Shown here one piece after another: positions 1-10,946 of a DNA stretch of 60,000 bases (position 1 is its first letter; every line of letters begins with the position of its first letter). A model generated the notes under the pieces. It was given only the letters and a program-made list of their open reading frames with translations, searched no databases and was not told the origin of the DNA. Source of the DNA: Tubiluchus corallicola (lineage: Eukaryota; Priapulida; Priapulimorpha; Priapulimorphida; Tubiluchidae); assembly GCA_030141605.1 (NCBI GenBank), contig JAQGDQ010002366.1:497160-557159 (forward strand). Reading direction: 5' to 3'. The position numbers were made by a program, and so were the translations under genes.

Positions 1-2
1 CC

Positions 3-774
3 TACTGTAATATACTTTGGGGGCACATCTACCTTTCAACTCTAGTTAAAATAAACTCTCTACAACGTAAATTTATAAGATTGATAGCTAATTTGAACAA
101 GCGTGAACATGTAGGTCTTAATCTTTTTAAGAATTATTCTATCCTAGTGCTAAATGATCTAATAAACCTGAATACCGCTGTGTACATCTACAAAACTAAA
201 CATAAACTTCACCCCGCTTTCTTTTTAAACCCATTATCTATTAACGTAAGACATTACTCAACAAGATTTAACGAATTTCGTATTAAGTATTGCAGGACTG
301 ACGCGGCAAGGCACTTCATCACTAACACTGGCCCTAGACTTTGGAATAACAGCAACGAATACATAAAAAATTCTCTATCTATAAATAACTTCAAAAGAAA
401 TTTTAAAAGTGAAATCTTTTCTAATTATACAGAATAAATCAATTTGATTAATTATGCTGCTGTCCCTCTCAGAATCCATTGTGTTGCTGGCTATGTCAAT
501 TTTTACATTTCTATAGTTTATGTTACCTCATACAGATACCAACACATCTTTCTGTTCTCTATTAACCTTTCTTTCTACTCCTTTACTGCTCTTTTCTCTT
601 ACACTCAGTCCACATTCATTCGGGGTACTCTAAACAAGTAATTACTTCTTGAGTACCCCACGGGTCATTTGCGGCTTGGCATCTTGTGCACATAATAATA
701 AATATAATATTAAATACTTTTATGTACAATGCTGTAATGATCATTGTGGATATATGTAATAAATAAATAAATAA
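3..774 (+). mobile_element. CR1-like LINE, 3' end (C-terminal ORF2 domain, 3' UTR, AATA tail)
   Basis: An open frame enters from the left edge and runs from base 3 to the stop at 437. It reads YCNILWGHIY, then SLQRKFIRLI, then TGPRLWNNSN, the post-RT C-terminal segment typical of CR1/L2/Jockey-type ORF2 proteins (LQRKAIRII and TGPxLWN blocks). About 320 bp of 3' UTR follow, with a perfect hairpin at 622-659, and the element ends in a short (AATA)n tail at about 756-774, as expected for target-primed insertion. The start is off-window, so the RT and endonuclease domains are not seen. Family assignment is by motif only. Confidence 0.75.
622..659 (+). repeat. Hairpin in LINE 3' UTR
   Basis: GGGGTACTC (622-630) pairs perfectly with GAGTACCCC (651-659) around a 20-nt loop that itself contains AAGTAATTACTT. 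It lies about 115 bp before the 3' repeat tail of the LINE. Confidence 0.6.
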
Positions 775-889
775 GGTTCTTACAGTTAAAAGTGTCTGTG
801 GGCTAAAGATGTGGCTGGTTTTGAGTCTAAAGAAAAGGGAGTTCTGCTTCTGCGCAATTGAATTTAGGTCAGAGCTAATAGTGGATAGT

Positions 890-1240
890 ACGTTGTATGA
901 GCTGTGTGTAGCTGCCTACTGATGCTTGAGGAATGGCAAAGCTATTAAGAGTTTATTTATAAAATGACACGTTTATTAAATATCAACACAATAAATATAA
1001 TATATAGCAATGCCAAAGGCCCCTGATCTGACGGTCGATACGCTCCGGCTTCCAGGCTCGATCTGAGACTGAATTCCTGGGCTGACGGCTCCGCGCACTT
1101 TATATACGTACGCTCTGTGCCGCTGCTCGTTTCTTAGATCACGTAATCACGTGACACCACTCCTTAACTGGCTTCATCATACGAGCATCTATCAACATAA
1201 TTATTTAACATAATCTACTGCTCTTAGCATAATTTAACAG
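890..1240 (-). mobile_element. Possible solo LTR (TATA plus poly(A) cassette)
   Basis: On the minus strand a TATATAAA box (1099-1106) lies in a locally GC-rich stretch. About 125 and 145 bp downstream come two AATAAA signals (972-977 and 952-957). This spacing of promoter and poly(A) signal in a few hundred bases is typical of a retrotransposon LTR. A cluster of CACGTGA/TCACGTA palindromes sits upstream, near 1138-1157. I could not fix TG...CA ends or a target-site duplication, so limits are approximate and a genuine promoter remains possible. Confidence 0.3.
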
Positions 1241-3803
1241 GTTCTCTTTACTAAGCGCACACAGTTTGTTGTCAGTTGTCACAGGTTTACCGTGCACGGA
1301 TCAATCTTGAACTGCGATATTTGTCTATTAGTAAGCAAAACATATTTTTTGTTTAGGTTTTTATGAATTTTATATATAAACTTTCGTATGTTTGTTTATT
1401 TAAAATTACAACATTAAAATTACATATATTTGTTTTATTTTACACAAAATTAAAACAATAGCTAAAAATTTTCTGCAGCAGCACCACCACTAATTTTAGC
1501 TACGAGCCGCCAATGAAGTGGAGTAAATGTAGCCCTGTAATTATTTTGTTATTCATTCTCTTAAACTCTATTTTGTTGTTTTTCGTGACTCACTGTATTG
1601 AATACTCTGCATGTGAACTGCAAACAAATGAAATAAAAAGAATTATAATGTTATTTAACCAATTAATTCAGATAATTAACACGTGCTAGTCTCCCTTTTG
1701 AATACAGTGGTCTCCCACATATCACATTCATAAGTCATTTATTTCACAAACACATTAAAAATTTACAATTTTGTATACAAAAATATTGTGAAAGGGCCTA
1801 CAATGAACATAATACAATTCATTTTTACTTCCCCCCCCATGTGAAAGTAAAAAAGTAATAAAATTATGAAAATTTTGAGGTGACTCATGTGATAAATAAA
1901 ACATTTTGTGCTTCAGAGTGGAATGATAATTATAATGAATAAAGCTCACATATGGGATGACATAAAAGATAGAAAGACTATTACTAGTTAAAATATTAGT
2001 CATAAGATTAGGCATGCGCATAAACAAATTAAGATAACTGGTTTAAGATACAGTGAAAAAAATTACGCTTCCATAAGAAATCACTGCCCCTGCACTCAAT
2101 AGGGAAACTTGCACTTGTTATTTATTCGACCCGATCTTACCAAGATTATGATATGCCATGGAAAGCCCTTTATTTAAACTGGATTGATAATACAAAGTAT
2201 TACTACGAAGACACTCGATGAAAAACTTTATTGCCATGGTGTTTTTGATAAATGTTGTATTTGTAGAATTGCAGGTAAGCATATCTAGTCTCACCTCTTA
2301 GACGCGAGACCCTATGAACAGTTACGTCATATCATTACAGCATGATGTTGAACATAATCATGATGAACACGATATACTGAACCTTACACACAAATAGTGG
2401 CTGTTTTTTCGTGTTTCGCTTCTTTTGCAAAAATAGCTGCTACAGCATAATGCGATGATTTTTTCTTGAACCATTTCATTTCTGATAGTCTTGGCTCAGT
2501 TATTAAATATCAACTTTGTCTTTTAATTGCCCTCTATATAGTATCTATATTAGTACTTTGTTAGTAAATGCACTGATCTGATAAGTTGTTCTGTCTCGGA
2601 TCTTTACCAGTCAAGAATGCAACAAGACTGAAATGCTACTAAAACATGAACTTAAATGCAATGAATGTTCATTTTGTGGATCAACTCAGAGAGGAATCAC
2701 TACTTGCCGGTTTAACATCAGATTTACTGTAAATAAAGTGCCAAAGCATAGTGGTTATTAGAGATCAAGGTCTCTAGAGAGGTCAAGAAATTGTAAGGCC
2801 AGTTTTCCAAGGTTTAATGAGAAAAACCAATGGGTTCAAAACTGGTTTTGCTAAGATAAAACCCTAGAATGTAACTAAAAGTGTGTGCTGTGGTCCACAT
2901 ATTAAATTACCAATGGACAAAACATAAACACGACAAATTTGTCCTTCAAATACACGTTTATAAAACTACAGCTTCTTTTCATGTATTGCAATATGGCATT
3001 ACAGAACTGCAGAGATCTGAGGAATAGATTGTGCATAAATCTTCAAACACTGATAGCAGTCTGGTGTATTGTGGTTTGATTCTCAGATTATATCACTCTC
3101 AAAACTAAATGTTACAGACTCATGCAATTATTGTTTGTTCTGTTCTATATATATTAACAACATATTCATTAATTGTACCACATTAAGAAATTGAAATTAC
3201 AGCATTACAATGGATGATTAAACAGGGTAACATAGTAATTCATGCTAATCGTAGACTAAGCATAGTATATTTGCCAGTAAAATGTTACAGAATTTCTGAA
3301 GCCTTTGCCACAATTACTTCATGTGCTAGAAAACTAGAATAATCTTTGCAGATACAATGTATTGCTTGAGTAACTGGACAACCCTACGTTGCACTGCAAA
3401 AAGTTTAATAACAAAACTGCCAAATGATTCGCAGACTAGTAATACAAACTAACATCAAAATTGTATTAAGGCCTTCTCTTCCTCGTCCATCCATGCGTTC
3501 ATTGCCTGTCAGTTAAGAAAAAACAACTGTCTAAGGCGTTCTTTTCCTCGTGCATCTATGTGTCCATTACTTGCCAATCCAGAAAAAAACATCTGTCTAA
3601 AGACTCAGTACATGATTGAGGCATTGAGCAATAACTTACCTAACTAAAGAGGGATCTATGTTTAATAAATTAACTGTAACAGCATATTCTAGTAATTTAG
3701 CAAAACAGTGAATTTTATGCTGCTGTGAAACTAAAATATCTTTATCTAGCTCAGCACTATAAATTAGATAATAACACATATAATTTCCTAAAAAACATGA
3801 AGA
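1241..3803. other. Intergenic, no gene seen
   Basis: AT-rich sequence between the left-edge elements and the P450 3' end. The short open frames here (for example 1755-2027, minus) show no recognisable domain or splice context. Two diverged copies of a phrase like TCTTCCTCGTCCATC occur near 3477 and 3541. Nothing else supported. Confidence 0.5.
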
Positions 3804-3979
3804 TCAAATAAATCTGGGTGTAGCAGTCAACTTGTACATGGGTGGAGCAATCGGTTGTCTTTTAGCTGTAATTACTGCTTCTGTTGTCTCACAGTGTAGA
3901 CGGAATTCTTGCAGTAAGCAGGTGATAAACAAAATCAACTCCATTTTAGCCAATGCCTCACCTGGACAAGCTCGTCTAC
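3804..3979 (-). CDS. P450 exon 5: haem-ligand cysteine and C-terminus
   Basis: Acceptor TTTTTTGTAG before 3979; 57 codons and TGA at 3804-3806. Starts [17 protein letters not shown], carrying the haem-ligating Cys446, and ends in the [16 protein letters not shown] beta-hairpin usual for P450 C-termini. Confidence 0.93.
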
Positions 3980-6900
3980 CTACAAAAAATTAGTGCAATA
4001 CTAGTACCTTGTGCAGAAATTATTATATAAAAAATTTGTATAATTTGTGAAAAATGTGTTTAAAGAAATCAAATGAAAGAAACATAATCATATATAATCA
4101 CGGTAGTTTTAGAAAAGTGTGTTTAGATTAGTTTAGAAAAGGTTTAGATTAGTATAATCACAAAGTTGTTTTAGAAAAAAATAAAATGTCATGATGGATA
4201 AGTTTTTTGGGGCATGAGAACCTCTCTTACATTTCTCAGAATGTCGTGTAACGCAAGTATGATAACACTCACCATAGTGCTGACAGTCTTTGTTAAAATT
4301 TAACCACTCAAATAACCAACTACAAGGGAGGCTCTAGGTAGTTTTAGCACCTCTCTCCTCAACATTAAATTACTTTTTCTTGTATAATATTACAAGAAAT
4401 GTAATTAGGCTTAAATACGTATTATAGTGTACTAATTAGTGTACTTAATTACCTATCTACAGCTTATGTTGATTTCATTTGAAACTGAATTTATGGTCCA
4501 TTTGTACGCCATGGATCCTCACAAGTGAACAAATTTCTGCAATTTCTGGTACTCTTGGCTAGATTTCCCCTCAAGTTTTCGCCAGAAAATTTTTGAATCT
4601 CTAACTCCTTTTTTTCACACGTATATCCATTCCAATAGCATCATCATCTTCACAACCACAAGTGATTGCAAACACTTCCTTAGAGATTCTTTTTGCTGTT
4701 CAATATCACCACTTGCATGCATTTTACATTTCCTAGGCTACCTAGCTTGCCTAGTGGTAAAGCCAGCCCTGGCCAACTATTGCTTCATACTAACAAACTC
4801 AGCCCTGCAAACTTTTCATGGTCTTGTAAATGTTGCAATAGACTTTACCTATAGAAAATGGTAGAAAGTTTTTCATTTTTCGAAGTTTGTTATTCAAATC
4901 CAGAAAACGTTGAGGACAAAAAGTGTGTGGATCTTTCCAGAATTCGCTATCCATGTGCAATGCCCAGATGTTTGGAAAGATAATGCTACGTTTTGGGATG
5001 TAATATCCACATAGCTTTGTGTCTTCCAAATTAGAATGAACTATACCCAGAGGAACTACAGCACCACATCGTTGCACCTCGTTGATTGTTGCTTCAGTAA
5101 ATGACAAATGACTATGATCCTAAAATGCAATACAGTATGATACGTTACGTACAAAGCAAATTTACAAAGTATCCATTAATATTAGGTGGTACAGAAAAAT
5201 GTGCCCAAGTTTAGAGTAGAATAAGATTATAAGCAAGTGATCTACAAAGCTTAAATTTCACGGCATGATACTATAATATTTTAGTTTTCGGTTGTGAAAG
5301 TTACAAGTTTATATTTTTAGTAGCTTTTAAGTTGTGGCCAAAATACTTTTCGTGTTAAAAACTGAAATGCCAGAACAATGTCAGCTATAATCACCAACTA
5401 AAAACAGCCACGTGGATGTATTTAAAAAGCTCTATACATGGCAGCAAAACAATAAAGGAATCAATCAGTTCATATAATGGTCTTCACCACAAAATAAACT
5501 GCACTAGCTAATGCTTGTGTTGCGTCTGGATTACTAGGTATTACTAAATTGGGCCTTATGTATCTGTCATGGCTGCCGTGATTAATAACAGCACTACTAT
5601 TGTTTCAACCATACGTGTTTTCACTGGTGACGGGTAAGTCAAACAAAAAGTCACAATTTTGGCTAGGAAAAGTCACAGGAAAAGTTGCAGTTAAGTTATG
5701 GTGGTCGAAAAATTGTCACCATTTTCACTAGGAAAGAAAGTCAGGAATTAAACAAAAATATTCAAGTCAGTCATAATCGATTTAAGAAACATTTTTAGGG
5801 TTGGAGTTATTTTTTCCTGTGATTTTTTAACCTAGATTTGTTTTTACTAATGTATTCTTATTTTATCTGAGATTATGTAATAAACAAAAGGAGAAGAAAT
5901 GAAGTTGAGCAAAATGTAGACAATTATTTTCAGTTTCCGTTCCTAAAAAAGTGGCCTGTAGTTGCTGAATAGTCACTCGTGTCACATCATTTATCGCCTC
6001 TTTTTGAACATTATATATAATAGTGGTCAAATATTACTATATAAATAAATAATAATGATAATGATAATGGTAATAATTGCCCATCAATTACCATCTTGTG
6101 CAAATACATACTTTGAACTGTGGAAGCCTAGCACAACCAGTTACATTGTCGATTTCAGCTTGTATTCGACTTTGTACACTCTGGTTTCCACTAATGTATA
6201 GAAGTGCCCATCTCAGTGTGAGGAAAGTGGTCATAGTACCTCCAACAAACAGGTTGAGCAAAAAAATCTTGAGCTCTTCAACTAAAACACAACAAACACT
6301 GGTTAATGCATAAAACAAAAATGAAATATAAAAGTTTTTGAAATTATGTACATAGCAAACCAATTATATAAAAACAATAACCAAATCACAACACTTCAGA
6401 GTAACTAACTCACAATCAACAAACATAATTAAAGAAAAGGATGATTTTTCATATCCTACTCCGGTTTCAAATATGGTAAAAAGTATACATTTTAACACCT
6501 ATAATAATGCCACATATTAAGTGTATAAGTGTTACAAATACTTAAATACTAGGTTAAAAATTTAATTAATGGCCAGGGAGTAGTGACGACATCGCAACTG
6601 AAAATAATTTTCAACAGCACAAACAATCAGCGAGCATGTTGCACACGTGATTGCAAAAGCGAAAATTGAAATGCAGTGCTATTGTATAACAATGACTGTG
6701 AAGCAAAAACTCTTGCTAATTTATACTTACAAATTTAACTTTCAAAGAAACAAAGTTAATATTAGTGGCAATGATGCTCTTTATATTTCAAACCTATGAA
6801 TGCTTAGCTACAATTTTGTCTTTCATGTTCTTACATTAGTACATACTATTTTAACATTTTATCTGCTATTTTTAGCAGATGAGGCCAGGTACGGTGAATA

Positions 6901-9900
6901 CTACTGAATAAATATTATAATCTTTGAGACTACAAAGGGCATTATGTTTTTCTCTATTAGTGGCGATGTTTCGAAAAAGTGTCATGTTTTTCAGAAGTTC
7001 ATTCCTTACTTGTAAAAACTGATGCATCATCTGAATTGCGCCTAGCTTGGATTTCTTTTAAAAACTTATCAGTTATGTCTCTGATATGGTCAGGATCAAA
7101 TGTTTGCTGTCGTTCAATTATTTGTTCTAGCAAAAAACTGTGCAATGATGAGATGCCATCTTTTATAGTCTTGTACTCAGTCTTAGCACCAGGTAAGAAC
7201 AACCGCACCATTGGAGCAAAGTTGAGAGGACTGGCATTTCTTGCATACTCAAATGTCATGTCTAGTTTCCGTAGCAGAATCTGGAATGACGCATCGGTAT
7301 AGTCAAATCGCTTGCTGAAGAGGACACTACAGACAATATTAGCAACACTAGTCAGCAGAAAAGAATGGGGATTAAACGGCTGATCTGCAGTACGAAATGC
7401 AGAAAGCAAGTAGGGCATCTCATCCATGATAATCTGCTCCATTTTCGGTTTCCCCATTCCAAAGTCACGCAAAGAAACAAGAGCGAATTTTCTCAGCTGC
7501 TGCCATCTAGGCCCATCGGTAGTTATCACACCTACACAAGAAGATTAAATAAAATACATGTTAACTGGTGAAATATAAAATACAATGCTTGGCTAGATTA
7601 TCATCAACGACAAAACATTTTGATATAGTTTCCATTATGTGTGACTCCTTACCATAACTTAGCAAGACATAGTTTTCCAGAAGAAAGGGCAACTTTCTTT
7701 CCTTGACATGTAAAGCTGGATAGGCCCACTAATTTCTGTTAATAATACGAAAAATTTACTTAACATTTGGGAGTTTTGGAAAATCTGCTTGAATTTTTTA
7801 ATTTGGCAGTTGAAAGTAGCCTGAAACTGTTGATGTCACCTTCAGATGTAATTGGTTAAATGTTTCTTGTGTGCTGACTAAATATTTTGTATAGACAGCT
7901 ATTGATAATTCAATTCATATGGTTTACCTTTTAGTTCTCCATCCTTATACCAACCAGTTTAACATCATATTTCAGATATACTAATCACCATGATAATTTT
8001 GTTACATTATATCATATCGTTGCTTACTTACTTTATTCACTTATCTCCTAGGTCACATTAAAGTGCTTTACAGCCTTTACAGGGAATATTATTAGGACAT
8101 TTTGTAATGCAAATTGAAATTATATGAGATTGAAGAACTTGAGCAATTACTATTCTCACCTCAGTTGCTCTACAAAGTGAACTTAACACATTACGAGTAA
8201 TGCTTTAAGAGCAATTAAAGCAGTGGTACAAAGGTTCCAATAATAATAAAGCAAGAGGCCCAGTCGAGTTTTTTATCGTCTTGATGTTTATATTACGTAT
8301 AAAAGAAAGAGAATTGTGCATTGTTCTGACCTGGATACTTTGAATATTCTGTATTGCATGAAATTTTGCAAATGTGGCAATCATTTGTGCGTAGCTAGTA
8401 GAATTTCTGCAAAACGGAACGTCTGAGTTGCAGTACCAAAAGTTTTCAACTTCCAATTTTTTCCATGTAAGCAGTTCTTCTATAAATGATTCTTTCAAAA
8501 TATTAGGCAAACATCAATGCAAATAGCATTTATACCAGGGCATATTACCTGAAGCCTTTGAAAACGTGTTTCACGGCTAGATTTAAACGTCGATAAAATG
8601 ACATACACAGACTTTTATAATCATCTGCTAACTTGTTACAATTTTCACCAACAGATGTCCCCGCTATCCAATGCGCTATAGTCAACGACACAGCGTCAAA
8701 CACTCCTTCAGATGGATTATTTTAATACTTGACAATCAGGATACCATGCGTCATGGCAAAAATATTTAATTTTTTTAAAAATAATTACGTATTAGATGAT
8801 TTCCAATCTAAGCAAAATTTTAAAAACTATTGAATACGAACTATTTTAATCTGAATAAGAATGTGTTGAATCACCATTGATACAGTAAAAATGTTCACTA
8901 AACTATACTTTATAATATTTCGGAATATTTTAACAAGTTCCACTATACGAAACGTCCTTAGGATTGATGAGCACTTCAAAACACTGGTAATTTTAAAAAC
9001 TTGTGCCAAATTTAACACTTGAAACTAGATCATAATTGTCAACAAATTATCGATAAACTGCACGTTTGTTGACTATTAAAGAAATATAAAAATCACTTTC
9101 ATTGTAAGGCTTAGTAGTTTATCTAATAACCTATGTATAGTTTTGTAGACTGTTAAACTAGAACTCATAGAGAAAAACGACAAAACCTCTACATTTCATT
9201 AACTATGAAAATTACCCAGAATAAACATCTTAGGTTACAGGAACTAGTCTGACCAGATATAACTATTCCTTACACAGAATGAGATTATTTCATACTTCAT
9301 GCACAAAGAAAGGTTTACAGAAAGAAGCAGTTGAATACTTATTTTTTTGGATCCGAACAAAGTGCTGGATCCGCAGATTATTGATCATGTTGTTGGTGTT
9401 GTTGCCATTACATTTATCTTTGAAACGTATCACAGGGTAATGAGGCCAGTGAGACCACAGTTTTCATTGTGTATAAAGATACAATAGGAACAACCGCACA
9501 GACAGTGAAAAATTAAAACCGGTTCCTAGTAATTATTATTATTATTATTATTAGTCGTAGTCGTCGTCGTAGTAGTAGTAGTAGTAATGCACTATCTTTC
9601 TTGCAGGAAATCCACAGAAAAACCAATCTGGCAAATTGGAGCGATAATGAGACATATACCAGCGATAAGACCCAGATTCGAATCCCCGTCGGTCAATTTT
9701 TCCACTCCCCCAAATGTAGTCGACGATCGATAAAGACAGTAAACATTATCTAAGTGCCGGATCCAAACATATCAGTGCTTCAAATCTTGTTTAAGAAATT
9801 CGGGGGTAACCTTTATATACCGGGAACCTCTTTCTTGCAAGAAAAAAATTAATAAGCCGCCCATAAGTTCATTTCAGCAGCGTCAGAAAAGATGAAGGCA

Positions 9901-10946
9901 GCTTTACGCTGGATGCATAATCAACAAGCCGCCCAATAGACAAAGCAATTATAATTAAACATTTTCCTGATTACTGATCAGCGATCCTCGAATTATTGAA
10001 CTTATCTGAAAGACGAACTCTGTGATAAACTGAAGCGCAGAGCCTGGAGACCAAAGGTTTCAGTAATCCTAAGTTTTAACTGCAAGGAGAAACGTAGGTC
10101 ACATTGAAAACAAGATTATTGATTTCGTGAAGCCAGCCAAACAGTCGTGAAACAAGTTATTTTGAATGTACGCAAAATTACAGCAAATATCAGTTATTGC
10201 ATTAATTCTACCGTTAACTACAGGCAGATGCATGTTCTGTGAACACAACGCATAATGTAGGAAATGAATCACATTAAAAAACTAGGTTTGCAGACAAGTC
10301 TGACTATTACAGTGTATAATCCGCAGCGATAATTGCACAACTCGTTAAATATTATGACTTGCCAATTCTGCTCTGATTTATCATTTCACCAGTGAAATAT
10401 CATCAAATGTGACATACAAATTTGTACATGTTAATAAACTGCACATTATGTTGTTCATTACAAAAAGGCATGTTAGCTACTGGTCTGAAGGCACGTAAAG
10501 TTATTGGCCTAGTCCAGTTTGCCTGCACCCAAACAAGACAATCACTTACTCTGTACTGTATTTTTATCAGTTATTCTTTGCCTACCTCTGCCTTCATCAG
10601 ATAACAGGTCTATGAACAGCTCAGGTCTACCAGCAAATACATCTCCCTGTCTGACGAATGCTTCTCGTATGATATCAATTTCGTTTAAAACTACAACCAA
10701 TTTCCGTCCAATCCTAAGGCTATAAATACTACCATGCTTCTGTGCCAACTCCGTAAACACCACATGAGGTGTCCTCCACATCAGGGACAGATTGTGCACC
10801 AGGGGCCACCCAAATGGTCCTGGGGGTAGCCCCCTGGGCTGTTCCAATGCATACTTGAACAACAAGAACACTACAAGAGCCAATATCACCGTCTCATAAT
10901 TGTTAGCTAGAGTTACACAAGCAATGGATACTGCAACAAGTAACAT
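3804..10946 (-). CDS. Cytochrome P450, CYP2-clan, complete five-exon gene
   Basis: Haem-thiolate monooxygenase expected to be anchored in the ER membrane and to oxidise small lipophilic substrates; substrate unknown. Exons on the minus strand: 10586-10946, 7010-7531, 6112-6281, 4849-5119, 3804-3979, with GT-AG borders and matching phases, giving 1,500 nt or 499 aa, normal for a microsomal P450. Seen in order: hydrophobic N-terminal anchor, then a PPGP hinge (about 41-44); helix C W-x-x-x-R context ([10 protein letters not shown]); I-helix GGTMTT (308-313); K-helix E365-V-Q-R368; PxRF-type segment (CPQRF); haem loop FSIGRRACPG (439-448) with the ligand Cys446. Start chosen at the only ATG before the anchor. 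Odd point: the acidic residue normally preceding the I-helix Thr is Met311. LRDFGMGK and the PPGP style point to the CYP2 clan; subfamily not assignable. Introns contain a SINE-like tRNA fragment near 9.63 kb. Confidence 0.93.
4849..5119 (-). CDS. P450 exon 4: K-helix ExxR to the haem-loop start
   Basis: Acceptor TGCATTTTAG, donor GTAAAG; phase 0 in, phase 1 out. It carries EVQR of the K-helix, [17 protein letters not shown] and [12 protein letters not shown] (meander), and ends LPFSI plus the G of the haem-loop glycine. Confidence 0.92.
6112..6281 (-). CDS. P450 exon 3: I-helix
   Basis: Acceptor TTGTGTTTTAG, donor GTATGT; 170 nt ending in phase 0. Codes [18 protein letters not shown], the oxygen-activation helix, and the start of the J-helix ([11 protein letters not shown]). 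Met replaces the usual Asp/Glu before TT. Confidence 0.9.
7010..7531 (-). CDS. P450 exon 2: helix C to helix G region
   Basis: Acceptor ...TGTGTAG before base 7531, donor GTAAGG after 7010; phase 1 in, phase 1 out (522 nt). Contains [10 protein letters not shown] (haem-propionate Trp/Arg) and LRDFGMGK, a CYP2-type block, followed by [14 protein letters not shown] and the F-G region ([11 protein letters not shown]). Confidence 0.92.
9534..9592. repeat. Trinucleotide microsatellite (ATT/GTC/GTA)
   Basis: Consecutive runs of ATT, GTC and GTA in P450 intron 1, immediately upstream of the SINE-like fragment. Confidence 0.7.
9615..9720 (+). mobile_element. tRNA-derived SINE-like fragment
   Basis: TGGCAAATTGG (9629-9639) resembles a Pol III A box, and GATTCGAATCC (9675-9685) matches the B box (GRTTCGANTCC) closely. 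The 46-bp spacing fits an internal tRNA promoter, but no tRNA cloverleaf can be drawn around them. It is followed by a non-tRNA body. Limits approximate. Confidence 0.4.
10586..10946 (-). CDS. P450 exon 1: membrane anchor and PPGP hinge
   Basis: Codes residues 1-120 plus the first base of codon 121. It starts ATG at 10946 and ends at donor GTAGGC. It contains about 30 hydrophobic N-terminal residues, then QPRGLPPGP and the FAGRPELF segment near the exon end that precedes the helix C region. Confidence 0.92.
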
